The position numbers were made by a program, and so were the translations under genes. A stretch of DNA of 64,000 nucleotides, from positions 2,755,621 to 2,819,620 of the forward strand of contig NZ_JAFBGM010000001.1 in NCBI RefSeq assembly GCF_016811105.1, read 5' to 3'. The notes below the pieces were generated by a model that was not told where the DNA came from, did no database searches, and worked only from the letters and a program-made list of their open reading frames with translations. Positions 1 to 8,983 of the stretch are shown piece after piece; the stretch's first letter is position 1, and each line of letters begins with the position of its first letter. This DNA is from Aurantibacter crassamenti. GTDB lineage: Bacteria; Bacteroidota; Bacteroidia; Flavobacteriales; Flavobacteriaceae.

Positions 1-480
1 CGCTGTAAAGGCGACTAAATCTTTTGTTGGCTTTAGTTTTTTATAATAGATGTCAAAAGAATATGACATGGTCTGAAATGTATAAAAAGATATACCTACA
101 GGTAGAATTATTCTGAGCATCCACGTACTCTTCATTTCATAACCTACCATTGAAAACATTTCAATAAACGAATCAATAAAGAAGTTGAAATATTTAAAGA
201 AACCCAGCAGACTTAAATTAAAGGCCATACTGACCCAAAGCCAATATTGCGCTTTCTTTTTATTATCAATATTTTTAAATATTTGTTGGCCAACATAGAA
301 GTCAACAAGTGTACTTAATAGTATTAAAATAAGAAAACGCCAGTCCCACCAGCCATAAAAAAGGTAACTGGCAAGAATTATTAGAATATTTTGGTGCTGT
401 AGATTCTTTTTGAATACTACCCAATACAGGAAGAAAACAAGTGGAAGAAATACCAAAAACTCTAGTGAATTGAACAGCAA
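1..480 (-). CDS. MBOAT family membrane O-acyltransferase (AlgI-like), 3' end outside window
   Basis: The minus-strand reading frame continues through the left edge, giving about 160 N-terminal residues. It begins LLFNSLEFLVFLPLVFFLYW, continues with YLFYGWWDWRFLILILLSTL and ends near PVGISFYTFQTMSYSFDIYY, the characteristic opening of the AlgI/DltB-type MBOAT family, normally about 470-500 residues. These polytopic inner-membrane proteins transfer acetyl groups to exported polysaccharides. The only start fitting the family N-terminus (MLFNS...) is a TTG codon, because an in-frame TAA lies four codons upstream. It follows the GNAT-fold gene by 26 bases and is probably the last or next-to-last gene of the leftward block. 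The catalytic histidine of the family lies outside the window and could not be checked. Family assignment is firm; acetylation of this locus's polymer is inference. Confidence 0.85.
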   Translation of the reverse strand, partial: MLFNSLEFLVFLPLVFFLYWVVFKKNLQHQNILIILASYLFYGWWDWRFLILILLSTLVDFYVGQQIFKNIDNKKKAQYWLWVSMAFNLSLLGFFKYFNFFIDSFIEMFSMVGYEMKSTWMLRIILPVGISFYTFQTMSYSFDIYYKKLKPTKDLVAFTA

Positions 481-506
481 TTTATTTCTTATTTAATGTT
501 AAACAA

Positions 507-1757
507 TTATGAGGTAATAGCTACTCCTGTACTTTTTGATAATCCCTGTAATAGGTAATTAATTTCTCCATTTTTTATCTCATAGACCTTTATGTTGGTC
601 ATGCACTCATTGTTGAGATATAGAAATTCAAAAACTATCTGTTTTAATAGCGATTGATCTAGTGATTTATTGTCAACTAAATTTTGTTCTTCAAATTGAA
701 TTTTTGGGTCAACTTCAAGAAAAGCATATCTAGGTATAGTAGTTTTTGCTGAACGATTTCTTTTTAATCGATAGGTTACTTTATGTATTTTTTCATTTAG
801 TTTTTTATCACGTAAATACTGCTTAAAATCATAGAATTTCTTTAGGTAAAAGGCCGTAATACGAGCTTTGTACGATTTTTTATCGTAATAAATATGATAT
901 TCGAAATCATAAATTTTATTAGACCATCGGGTTTTATAATCAAAATAACCTTTTGAGAAATCAAAGACTTTCAAATTGTTTTCAATACTCCATTCTATGA
1001 GTTTCATAATTGTTATAGAACCCAAATGAAATTTAGAATAATCAATATCAAAAACAGTTATCGCATCGAAAAGCACAGAATCAGAAAAGTAATTAAGTGT
1101 TACACCGATAGGTTTTCCGGAATCATAAATAACAAAGAGAGAAGCCTTATTTTCTAGAATCATGGGGTAAACCACTTCATAATAAAAGTTCCATTCTTCT
1201 GGTCGCAGATTATTATTTTCTACTTCTTTATCATCAAATCTTTTTCTAAGTAAACTTTCAAATGATTTAAAAATAGCATCATATTCACTTTTAGAAATAT
1301 CACCATAATACATGCGATATTCTATATCAAAACACTGCTCAAATCTTTTCTTGTATTTGTTTAATTTATAGCGACTGCTCTTACTAAAAGTAGTGGCCAT
1401 ATATTGCGACAAATCTTTAAACGTCTCTAGGTTTATCAAAAACCCAGGGTATTGTTTTGAAGCATAAAAGCCTAAATTTTCGTCACTAGTATTACTAACA
1501 GAATTAAAATAGGTGGGTACATCATAAATAAGAAATACTTTCCCTTTATAATCATCAGCTTTTTTATTGCTTAACGAATAATTAATTCCTTTTGTGAAAG
1601 TAGCACCAACATTTTTTAAAACAATTGATGTGTTATTTTTTGTAAATCTTAGATGTTCAATGAAATCAAATTTAATTCCGGCTTCTGATTCATTAAAATG
1701 CCTTAGAAACACAGATGAAAACGTATCTGAAAGAAATGGATTGTCTACAATTGACAT
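507..1757 (-). CDS. GNAT-fold acyltransferase (BioF2/CelD-like), substrate unknown
   Basis: This 416-residue protein has no signal peptide and is presumably cytoplasmic. Its central part resembles the Acetyltransf_6 (BioF2/CelD-like) branch of the GNAT superfamily: a basic helix around residues 124-137 (SSRYKLNKYKKRF), then a strand pair near LFVIYDSGKPIGVTLNYF, and the usual late motif VFDFSKGYFDYKTRW at about 262-276. Proteins of this type occur in many exopolysaccharide loci and are thought to N-acylate sugar nucleotides or, when FemAB-like, to transfer amino acids; substrates are mostly unknown. The ATG start lies 9 bases after the stop of the upstream FemAB-like gene, so the two are probably co-transcribed. 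The C-terminal ~110 residues match nothing I recognise. Confidence 0.7.
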   Translation of the reverse strand: MSIVDNPFLSDTFSSVFLRHFNESEAGIKFDFIEHLRFTKNNTSIVLKNVGATFTKGINYSLSNKKADDYKGKVFLIYDVPTYFNSVSNTSDENLGFYASKQYPGFLINLETFKDLSQYMATTFSKSSRYKLNKYKKRFEQCFDIEYRMYYGDISKSEYDAIFKSFESLLRKRFDDKEVENNNLRPEEWNFYYEVVYPMILENKASLFVIYDSGKPIGVTLNYFSDSVLFDAITVFDIDYSKFHLGSITIMKLIEWSIENNLKVFDFSKGYFDYKTRWSNKIYDFEYHIYYDKKSYKARITAFYLKKFYDFKQYLRDKKLNEKIHKVTYRLKRNRSAKTTIPRYAFLEVDPKIQFEEQNLVDNKSLDQSLLKQIVFEFLYLNNECMTNIKVYEIKNGEINYLLQGLSKSTGVAITS

Positions 1758-1766
1758 AAGGTTTCG

Positions 1767-2816
1767 TTATTCGATTTGTGAAAAGTATCTATATATTGGA
1801 AAATATTCAGAATAATCTTCTACTATTTCGTGGTCAATTTTTTTCTTTTCCAACTCAATTAACTCATTATAAATCTCTTGATTTACAATAACCTTCCACA
1901 GTTTAAAAGGTCTTAAATTATCTGAAAAACTTGCTTTAAAGTTGAAAAGTGAGTCGTGTTTACTAGACTTTCCTCCACCTAAATTAAAATATTTATAGTT
2001 CTCATTAGTAGCTCTAATACGCATTTCGTCAATAAGTAACTTAAGCGGATTCAGATGTAAATATTCATCTTTTGTACCTGCTAAATGATACTCAACAATT
2101 TCGTCGGTTTTAATAAATATTGCTCCGCCAACCACTGTCTGTGTTTCATTATGTGTGACTAACAACATTTCACTTTCAAAATGACATCCTAACATTAATT
2201 GATAGAAATAGCGTTCATCAAAAAAGTAACTTAAATTAGCGTGTACCCGGTTCATATTCTCGTAATACAAATCCATAAAGATTTTAATATCTTCTTCTGT
2301 GGTACCATTACGAATTGTACATTCTCTACGTGCCTTGTTAATATAAGTTTTTAGACGGCTACTATATTGTTGTCGTTGTATATCTAGGGGATGTGTAAGG
2401 TCTATATTTACAACATCGTTATGATGTGGAGTTGTGCCTATTCCGCTTAATAGACATTCTTGGTAATCTATATAGGGGTGAAGTCTTGAGAAAACAGATA
2501 TGATTTTTTGCTCTTCAAAAAACTGCATCAGTTCTCGTTTGAATTCTGAATTGTCAAATGTCTTTTGTTCTGAATGTAAAAGTGGGCCAGCATAACCGTA
2601 AACTGAGGTTGCATCAAAATAAGGTGTGCCCTCGATAGTTCGAATAAGTAAGGGTAAAGCAATTAGATTATAGGCATCAGTATATTTAATAAGTACAGGC
2701 TCTTCGTCTTCTTTTTTTGATAGCTGATGATAATAATAGGTGTGGTAAAAATCAGAGTGGTCAATTAAATCAACAATTTCTGTCCAATCGTCTTTACTTT
2801 TAATTAGTTCAATCAT
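1767..2816 (-). CDS. FemAB/GNAT-fold transferase, possibly aminoacyl transferase
   Basis: A 349-residue soluble protein of the double-GNAT FemAB-like type. The second half carries the typical sequence order SRLKTYINKARRE (about 152-164), VVGGAIFIKTDEIVEYHLAG, then YFNLGGGKSSKHDSLFNFKA at about 275-294, which corresponds to the conserved final block of FemAB/methicillin-resistance-like proteins in polysaccharide loci. Classical FemABX enzymes add amino acids from tRNA to the peptidoglycan stem; locus-encoded relatives may aminoacylate or acylate sugars. It begins a short two- or three-gene unit, because 410 bases without a gene separate it from the upstream HAD gene. Family is fairly sure, donor and acceptor unknown. 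Confidence 0.7.
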   Translation of the reverse strand: MIELIKSKDDWTEIVDLIDHSDFYHTYYYHQLSKKEDEEPVLIKYTDAYNLIALPLLIRTIEGTPYFDATSVYGYAGPLLHSEQKTFDNSEFKRELMQFFEEQKIISVFSRLHPYIDYQECLLSGIGTTPHHNDVVNIDLTHPLDIQRQQYSSRLKTYINKARRECTIRNGTTEEDIKIFMDLYYENMNRVHANLSYFFDERYFYQLMLGCHFESEMLLVTHNETQTVVGGAIFIKTDEIVEYHLAGTKDEYLHLNPLKLLIDEMRIRATNENYKYFNLGGGKSSKHDSLFNFKASFSDNLRPFKLWKVIVNQEIYNELIELEKKKIDHEIVEDYSEYFPIYRYFSQIE

Positions 2817-3226
2817 ATTTTGATGAATAAAAGCATGCTGTATTTATAATAACTTAATTATGAAAAATGAACTAATTATATTCATTCTTCAAATTCCGAA
2901 TTATAAGCCAATATAATTATGTATATAACGAAAATCATTGTAACATATTTTTTGTAAACGATATTTTTAGGGCAGGTAATTAAATTATGATATAAGACAG
3001 CAATGGCACCATACTTTATATAAATTCTTAAACCAAAGTTAAAGGAAAAGGATAAGGCAGATTTGTTAGCCGAAGGTTTTTTGAAAAACTTATTAACCTT
3101 TATTAGTTAATAATCAATAATTTATAGGGGTGAAATAACATCAATAAATAGAAAATACGAAATATGAGTTACTTTATATTTTAAGTAAAATTACCGCTGT
3201 TAAAAATTGGCAAGAACGAAGTAATA
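2817..3226. other. Gene-free AT-rich spacer
   Basis: About 410 bases between the HAD gene and the FemAB-like gene. I see no convincing gene, strong terminator or consensus promoter box. A plus-strand frame of 28 sense codons ending at 3110 has no start codon and no recognisable product. The spacer probably holds the promoter of the leftward FemAB-GNAT-MBOAT unit. Confidence 0.4.
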
Positions 3227-3883
3227 CTATACCACTGTAGCCTCATTAAAATCAAATATGAAGTTTGCTGGTTTATGAATGTCGTTCATAAAACTAGAAG
3301 CATTGTTGTGAATGTTTAAACCTTTATCAATAAGTCCAATGGTTTGCCAACCTAGTTTTTTAGGACTTATAAAATCCTTTTTAAGGTTGTCGGCAATATA
3401 ATAATACTGGCAGCCTGGAAATTTTTTCTCAATGGTAGTGAAATTTCGATCAGCAGGCTTTTCACTGCCAATTACTTCTGAAATAACTATGGCATCAATC
3501 AAAGATGTTAATCCTAGAGCTTTAATTTTTGAGGTTTGTGTAAGCTCTCTACCATCAGTAATAATAGCAATTTTACCATCCTTAGCTTTAATGGCTTCAA
3601 TAAAAGCAAGAACACCAGGAAATAGGTTAATATTAGGATAATGCTCTCTATAACTTAAAATCAAATCTTCCTTAGAAATTGGATAGCTGCTAGTGAGAAA
3701 ATCAAAGACATTTTCTTTATTTCTGTATAATGAGAACATTTGAACAAAGAGTTCTCTCCAGTTTTGAGCATCAACTTTTTTAGCAATTTCTATATACGCT
3801 GATCGGAGGTAATCAATTTCGTTATACAAAGTATCGTCTAAATCAAAGACGATAACGGTTTTCGAATCAATTTTGATATCCAT
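3227..3883 (-). CDS. HAD-superfamily phosphatase
   Basis: A 218-residue cytoplasmic HAD hydrolase. Motif I is IVFDLDDTLYNE with nucleophile Asp14 and acid/base Asp16; motif II is in AIITDGRELTQ near residue 107; the motif III lysine is in GSEKPADRNF; motif IV is YYIADNLKKDF. It is of the size of small-molecule phosphatases such as those acting on sugar phosphates. Its start codon lies 17 bases inside the 3' end of the ATP-grasp gene, so the two are almost certainly translated together. ATP-grasp plus HAD pairs are common in capsule loci, but the shared substrate is not known. It is the last gene before a 343-base gap. Confidence 0.85.
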   Translation of the reverse strand: MDIKIDSKTVIVFDLDDTLYNEIDYLRSAYIEIAKKVDAQNWRELFVQMFSLYRNKENVFDFLTSSYPISKEDLILSYREHYPNINLFPGVLAFIEAIKAKDGKIAIITDGRELTQTSKIKALGLTSLIDAIVISEVIGSEKPADRNFTTIEKKFPGCQYYYIADNLKKDFISPKKLGWQTIGLIDKGLNIHNNASSFMNDIHKPANFIFDFNEATVV

Positions 3884-4835
3884 GAACTAGAATTTCATCA
3901 TCATAGCGAATCATTAGTAGATTATCTTCCCAGCAATCAAAATCATCCTTGATTTCTTGGTTTAGTATATATTCTTCTAAAATCCACTTCGGATAATTTG
4001 CGCCCGCCAAATAGGAGAGGGGATACCCACCACCAAACCTTGGGTTAATTTCAATACCATAAATTTCAGATTCAGACTTATGTTTGAAAAATTGAGCTGT
4101 TAAACAACCCTTAGCCCCTTCAATATGATTTAAATGATTTTTGATGTACGCTACTAGCTCATTTTTCTCTGTTACGCCAGTGTTTACTTCACCGTCTCTA
4201 ACAACAATTCTTTTGCGCGGTACAATACATTTTAAATTACCATTTTTATCGTAATATAAATCGCAGGTATATTCTTCAAATTCATCATGATCGATGTATT
4301 GTAAGAACATAAGTTTTTCATTCTGAAAATGATAATCTGTTAACTCTTCTTTTGAACGAATTAAATAGGTATCAACGCTTCTACTGCCATCTGACGGCTT
4401 TATAAACATTGGTAACGTATAATTATCTTTAGAATATTCTTTAGCAATAGCGATCCCTTTAGACTCAAAAAAGTCATGAATAACTCTTTTGTCACGGCAT
4501 TTACTGATAAAATCAGTAGATGAAATTACCGCCTGAATATTATTCTCAGCAAGTAACGCTACGTTGTCGGCCAATATAGCTAATTCGGTATCAATTGTAG
4601 GTATTATAAGGCCTATGTTGTTGGCCTTACATTGTTCAATTAATACAGTTATATAGTCAGAATCATTTAAGCGAGGCACTTCAAAATAAGAATCTGCAAT
4701 CTGGCATGCACCCGATAATTCCGGATTCATATCTGAAGCAAATACTTGACTTTTAGGATTGATTTTTTTTAGCTCTTTCTGAAAAGCTCTAAGTAATGAT
4801 ACGCGCCTTCCGGCAGAGGTTATTAAAATATTCAT
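3867..4835 (-). CDS. ATP-grasp ligase (carbamoyl-phosphate-synthase-like)
   Basis: A 322-residue cytoplasmic ATP-grasp protein. The N-terminal pre-ATP-grasp Rossmann part starts NILITSAGRRVSLLRAFQKE and contains IGLIIPTIDTELAILAD; the ATP-binding lysine lies in PMFIKPSDGSRSVDTYLI; the metal-binding end is IYGIEINPRFGGGYPLSYLA, where Glu and Asn of the ExN motif are intact. ATP-grasp enzymes join a carboxylate to an amine, thiol or similar group through an acylphosphate, so an amino acid or carboxylic sugar is the likely substrate. The gene overlaps the upstream GT2 gene by 4 bases and the downstream HAD gene by 17, giving a tight three-gene module. Exact substrate unknown. Confidence 0.8.
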   Translation of the reverse strand: MNILITSAGRRVSLLRAFQKELKKINPKSQVFASDMNPELSGACQIADSYFEVPRLNDSDYITVLIEQCKANNIGLIIPTIDTELAILADNVALLAENNIQAVISSTDFISKCRDKRVIHDFFESKGIAIAKEYSKDNYTLPMFIKPSDGSRSVDTYLIRSKEELTDYHFQNEKLMFLQYIDHDEFEEYTCDLYYDKNGNLKCIVPRKRIVVRDGEVNTGVTEKNELVAYIKNHLNHIEGAKGCLTAQFFKHKSESEIYGIEINPRFGGGYPLSYLAGANYPKWILEEYILNQEIKDDFDCWEDNLLMIRYDDEILVHGYQN

Positions 4836-5854
4836 CTAAAAGTTCTATAAAGTGGTCTAAACATTTTAATAAACGGTTTAATCATGCTTTTATGATTGAA
4901 AATCCAAACCATAAATGAATATTCGAGACCATGATAGTCTTTACTAATAAAATGATTTAATGGATATGCGTCTATTTTCTTAAATTCATTAAGCATTTCA
5001 GGTATTTTATCAATTGAAATATCTGATTTCATTAGCCGTACCATTAGAAAAAATACAAATGATTGTTGTCTAGTTCTAAGCCTGCCAATACATTGTTCTG
5101 CACTACTATGTTCTTCGGGTATCGTTTTAATTAAATCATTGTAAACATGTGCGGCATTGGCATTGTCAAAAATCACTTTGTTATAGTGCTCTCTGCTTTT
5201 ATTACGCATTGCGGAATTAGGCAAAATACGATATCGGTGCACATCTAAATCAAAATGAGTCATTTTTTTTGCCTTACAGAAAAGCTCAGCAGCTAAAATA
5301 GCATCTTCCATCCATCGGCCTTCAATAAAGCGAATACCACTGTCTATCAAAAATTGCCTGTTGGTTATAAACCACCAAATTTCGTTTTTGAATTTACGTT
5401 CACCAATATACGTTATACCGTCAACCACGTGTAGATTTTTATCGTCTACTTCATTTAAGTTTCTGGAAAGTTTTGGACCATTGGTTTTAAAACTATGACT
5501 ATGGAATGTTAATATATCAAGATTGTAAGTTTCAATAACTTCTAGAAGCTTATGAATAACGTTCTGAGCTATAAAATCATCTGGATCAAGAAAAAAGATA
5601 TATTTGCCTACAGCTTGGTCTAAACCTGAGTTTCTTGCAGCCCCAACACCACCATTTTTTTTATCTAATACTTTTATACTTGAATGTTTATTAGCGTAGT
5701 CTGTGGCAATTTGAAGCGTATTATCTTTTGACTCATCATTGACCACGATTACCTCAAACTCATCTGAGTTTAAGTTTTGGTCTAGAAGACTATCAAGACA
5801 TTCCGGCAAGTACTTTTCCATGTTATAACATGGTATGACGAAACTGAGTTTCAT
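4832..5854 (-). CDS. Glycosyltransferase family 2
   Basis: A 340-residue GT-A-fold glycosyltransferase. The N-terminus LSFVIPCYNMEKYLPECLDS is the nucleotide-binding strand-turn of GT2; EVIVVNDESKDNT supplies the first acidic residue and YIFFLDPDDFIAQ near residue 90 the metal-binding D-x-D. A later motif GRWMEDAILAAEL fits the catalytic ED region. The C-terminal 100 residues are less typical and contain basic and hydrophobic stretches that may hold it to the inner membrane. It adds one sugar of the repeat unit on the cytoplasmic face. The gene sits 83 bases after the initiating sugar transferase and overlaps the next gene by four bases, so it may act early, but sugar specificity cannot be read. 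Confidence 0.88.
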   Translation of the reverse strand: MKLSFVIPCYNMEKYLPECLDSLLDQNLNSDEFEVIVVNDESKDNTLQIATDYANKHSSIKVLDKKNGGVGAARNSGLDQAVGKYIFFLDPDDFIAQNVIHKLLEVIETYNLDILTFHSHSFKTNGPKLSRNLNEVDDKNLHVVDGITYIGERKFKNEIWWFITNRQFLIDSGIRFIEGRWMEDAILAAELFCKAKKMTHFDLDVHRYRILPNSAMRNKSREHYNKVIFDNANAAHVYNDLIKTIPEEHSSAEQCIGRLRTRQQSFVFFLMVRLMKSDISIDKIPEMLNEFKKIDAYPLNHFISKDYHGLEYSFMVWIFNHKSMIKPFIKMFRPLYRTFR

Positions 5855-5937
5855 ATATAATTCAATTGGTTATAAATAAACCTATTCTCACTAACGATTA
5901 ACAAACAACAATATTTGAAAGTTATCGTAAGGTTTTT

Positions 5938-6540
5938 TTAATTTCCTTCAAAAAATTCCATCGTTGCACTGGTGTCTGATGAAATTCCATCACTTTTAAT
6001 TACTTTCAGTACAGTTAACCATAGAATCTTTAAATCTAGAATAAATGTACAATTCTCTACATACCAGACATCTAATTCAAATTTTTTATCCCATGAAATG
6101 GCATTACGCCCATTAACTTGTGCCCAACCCGTAATACCTGGGCGCACATTATGCCTGCGCTTTTGTGTCTCGTTATAAAGCGGCAAATATTTAACAAGCA
6201 ATGGTCTTGGGCCGATAAGACTCATATCACCTTTTAAAACGTTTAATAACTGTGGTATTTCGTCTAAGGATGTTTTTCTGACCAGACTACCAACTTTGGT
6301 TAAGCGTTGCGCATCAGTTAAAAGTTCACCATGCTCATCTTTTTCATCGGTCATGGTTTTGAATTTAATAATCTTAAAGATTTTTTCGTTTTTACCCGGT
6401 CTTGGCTGTACAAAGAATGCTTTGCCTTTATTAGCAAAGGTTAATAATAGGAAACTTAATATAAAAATTGGGCTTGCTATAATGAGTATAGTAAGTGCTG
6501 CGATGAAATCAAGTAATCTTTTGAAAAAAGCTTTATACAT
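5938..6540 (-). CDS. Initiating phosphoglycosyl transferase, PglC-like (bacterial sugar transferase)
   Basis: A 200-residue member of PF02397. One hydrophobic segment (about 12-35) fits the re-entrant membrane helix of the small monotopic class. [20 protein letters not shown] precedes the catalytic Asp93-Glu94 pair in [20 protein letters not shown], followed by GPRP and the basic block [14 protein letters not shown]. These enzymes transfer a sugar-1-phosphate from UDP-sugar to undecaprenyl phosphate, starting the repeat unit. Size, monotopic architecture and residue numbering match Campylobacter PglC rather than the long WcaJ/WbaP type, suggesting a bacillosamine-like or UDP-GlcNAc-derived first sugar, in line with the PglF- and PglE-like genes further right. 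It lies 20 bases downstream of fcl. Confidence 0.88.
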   Translation of the reverse strand: MYKAFFKRLLDFIAALTILIIASPIFILSFLLLTFANKGKAFFVQPRPGKNEKIFKIIKFKTMTDEKDEHGELLTDAQRLTKVGSLVRKTSLDEIPQLLNVLKGDMSLIGPRPLLVKYLPLYNETQKRRHNVRPGITGWAQVNGRNAISWDKKFELDVWYVENCTFILDLKILWLTVLKVIKSDGISSDTSATMEFFEGN

Positions 6541-6560
6541 TCTTATAGCAACTTTTATAT

Positions 6561-7652
6561 TTAACTTCTTGTTTTGTACCAGTTATAAACTGTTGCAATA
6601 CCTTCTTTTAGGTTGATATTATGCTTCCAACCTAAGGCATTCAATTTACTAACATCGGTTAGCTTTTTTAAGGTGCCATCTGGCTTATCTGAATTAAAAA
6701 TAAACTTTCCGCCAAAACCAATCTCAGCTTTAATGCTCTCAGCTAATGCTGCAATTGAGATATCAGAGCCCGTACCAATATTTAAATGGGTATTTCTAAT
6801 TTCTTTACTTTCTTTGGCAATTGTGTCTTTGAAATCAATTTTCTCCATTAAAAACACACATGCATCAGCCATGTCTTCAGACCAAAGGAATTCTCGCATC
6901 GGTTTACCCGTACCCCAAATTTCTACCTGAACCGAATTATCTTCTGATTTAGTAATCCCGTATTTAGCTAAAACGCCAAGTATTTCTTGTTTAGAATGAT
7001 TTCCTGTAATTCCTTCAATCGGCATTTTATCAAGGTCTTCAGAAACACTTTTCCAATCATTTGCTTCAATGGCTTTACCCAAATGCACTTTTCTAATTAA
7101 GGCCGGAAGCACATGTGATTTTTCTAAATCAAAATTATCATTAGGTCCGTACAAATTAGTAGGCATTACTGAAATAAAATTGGTATCGTATTGCAAGTTA
7201 TAACTCTCACACATTTTAATACCAGCAATTTTTGCAATAGCATACGGTTCATTGGTATATTCAAGAACATCAGTTAATAGATATTCTTCTTTCATGGGTT
7301 GCGGACAGTTCTTCGGATAAATACAGGTGCTACCTAAAAATAATAATTTCTTGACTTTATGCACATAACTTTGATGAATGACGTTGTTTTGAATCATTAA
7401 ATTGGCATGCAAAAAATCAGCTCTATAGGTATTGTTAGCCACAATACCACCAACTTTAGCTGCTGCCAAAAAAACGTATTCTGGTTTTTCTTCATTAAAA
7501 AACTGACGTACCGCTTCAGAGTTGGTTAAATCTAACTCAGCATGTGTTCTCGTGATAAAGTTAGAATATCCTTTAGACTTTAGGTTTTTAAGAATGGCAC
7601 TTCCAACCAATCCGCGGTGACCTGCAATGTAAATTTTAGAATCTTTATGCAT
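6561..7652 (-). CDS. fcl: GDP-L-fucose synthase
   Basis: A 363-residue extended SDR enzyme making GDP-L-fucose from GDP-4-keto-6-deoxy-mannose by 3,5-epimerisation and NADPH reduction. [14 protein letters not shown] is the cofactor-binding start. Ser108 and Cys110 lie in [10 protein letters not shown], and Tyr137 and Lys141 in [16 protein letters not shown], matching the E. coli Fcl catalytic set. Compared with the ~320-residue enterobacterial enzyme there is an insertion at roughly residues 195-235, as often seen in Bacteroidota. It follows gmd by two bases, so both are made as one unit and supply GDP-fucose to the glycosyltransferases of the locus. Confidence 0.95.
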   Translation of the reverse strand: MHKDSKIYIAGHRGLVGSAILKNLKSKGYSNFITRTHAELDLTNSEAVRQFFNEEKPEYVFLAAAKVGGIVANNTYRADFLHANLMIQNNVIHQSYVHKVKKLLFLGSTCIYPKNCPQPMKEEYLLTDVLEYTNEPYAIAKIAGIKMCESYNLQYDTNFISVMPTNLYGPNDNFDLEKSHVLPALIRKVHLGKAIEANDWKSVSEDLDKMPIEGITGNHSKQEILGVLAKYGITKSEDNSVQVEIWGTGKPMREFLWSEDMADACVFLMEKIDFKDTIAKESKEIRNTHLNIGTGSDISIAALAESIKAEIGFGGKFIFNSDKPDGTLKKLTDVSKLNALGWKHNINLKEGIATVYNWYKTRS

Positions 7653-7654
7653 AC

Positions 7655-8770
7655 TTATTCAAAGTAATTTAAAGTGCGATAGCCTCCTTGTTGTAAATAA
7701 CGGTCTTTCTTCATCAGTTTAACATCACTTTGCATCATGTCACTGACAAGGTCTTTTAATTCATATTCAGGTGTCCAGCCCAATTTGTTATTAGCTTTAG
7801 ATGCGTCACCAATAAGAAGTTCAACCTCAGTAGGTCTAAAATATGCTGGATCTACTGCTAGCACTTCTTTACCAATTTCTATTTGATAATCAGGGTGTGA
7901 ACATGTAGCAACATAAGCTTTCTCATCAACTCCTTCACCTTTGAATTCTAATTCAATTCCAACTTCAGCAAAACTCATTCGCACAAAATCACGCACAGGT
8001 GTTGTTTTACCGGTAGCAATAACCCAATCTTCAGCTTCGTCAGCTTGTAAAATCATCCACATCATACGAACATAATCTTTAGCATGACCCCAATCACGTT
8101 GTGCATCAAGATTACCAAGAAAAAATTTATCTTGAAGTCCTAGAGCAATTCTCGAAGTTGCTCTCGTAATTTTACGCGTAACAAAAGTTTCACCTCGAAT
8201 AGGAGACTCGTGGTTGAAAAGAATACCATTGCAAGCATACATTCCATAAGCTTCACGATAATTTACAGTAATCCAATAGGCGTACATTTTTGCAACAGCA
8301 TACGGACTTCTAGGGTAGAACGGTGTAGTTTCACTCTGTGGAACCTCTTGTACCTTACCATATAGTTCAGATGTTGAGGCTTGATAGATTCGTGTTTTCT
8401 CTGTAAGTCCTAATAACCGAACAGCATCTAATATTCTTAAAGTACCCAAACCATCAGCGTTTCCTGTATATTCTGGAATTTCAAAAGATACGTGAACGTG
8501 ACTCATTGCCGCCAGATTGTAAATCTCATCTGGTTGAATTTCTTTTATTAACCTAATTAGGTTGGTACTATCGGTCATATCACCATAATGCAATATGAAA
8601 TTACGATTTTCTATATGTGGATCTTGATATATATGGTCAATACGATCAGTATTAAACAAAGAAGATCTTCTTTTAAGACCATGAACTTGGTAACCTTTCT
8701 TTAATAAGAATTCGCTAAGATATGCTCCATCTTGACCTGTTACGCCCGTAATCAGTGCAACTTTTTTCAT
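7655..8770 (-). CDS. gmd: GDP-mannose 4,6-dehydratase
   Basis: A 371-residue SDR enzyme converting GDP-D-mannose to GDP-4-keto-6-deoxy-D-mannose. The start [20 protein letters not shown] holds the NADP-binding glycine motif; Thr133 and Glu135 sit in [12 protein letters not shown] and Tyr157 and Lys161 in [13 protein letters not shown], all matching the characterised E. coli enzyme; [17 protein letters not shown] is a strong family signature. Length is normal. It is the first gene of a segment following a 213-base gap and is translationally close to fcl, which uses its product. The product could also lead to GDP-rhamnose or perosamine, but the adjacent fcl argues for fucose. Confidence 0.96.
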   Translation of the reverse strand: MKKVALITGVTGQDGAYLSEFLLKKGYQVHGLKRRSSLFNTDRIDHIYQDPHIENRNFILHYGDMTDSTNLIRLIKEIQPDEIYNLAAMSHVHVSFEIPEYTGNADGLGTLRILDAVRLLGLTEKTRIYQASTSELYGKVQEVPQSETTPFYPRSPYAVAKMYAYWITVNYREAYGMYACNGILFNHESPIRGETFVTRKITRATSRIALGLQDKFFLGNLDAQRDWGHAKDYVRMMWMILQADEAEDWVIATGKTTPVRDFVRMSFAEVGIELEFKGEGVDEKAYVATCSHPDYQIEIGKEVLAVDPAYFRPTEVELLIGDASKANNKLGWTPEYELKDLVSDMMQSDVKLMKKDRYLQQGGYRTLNYFE

Positions 8771-8983
8771 TTAATTTATCTTGAAGGGGGTTAATTTAAT
8801 TTTTATATAGCGTACGGCTATAGGTAGATTTGAGATTGCAAATATCGTATTAAAGGGAACAAGGATAAAATAAAATGGAATAATTGTAGGAAATGGAGGA
8901 TGAAGTGCACTCCATTAAGCGTATTTATTTTTCTATTAATAGCTAGTATAGTTGTAGTTTTCTCTTTAAAAGAATTGCTTAAT

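Noticed and set aside
1594..1815. Small plus-strand frames opposite biosynthesis genes (for example 1594-1815, 6296-6930, 9615-9890)
   Set aside because: They lie wholly or mostly antisense to well-supported genes and show no domain or start signal of their own.
3024..3110. Short plus-strand open frame of 28 sense codons
   Set aside because: It has no start codon, no recognisable product and lies in AT-rich spacer.
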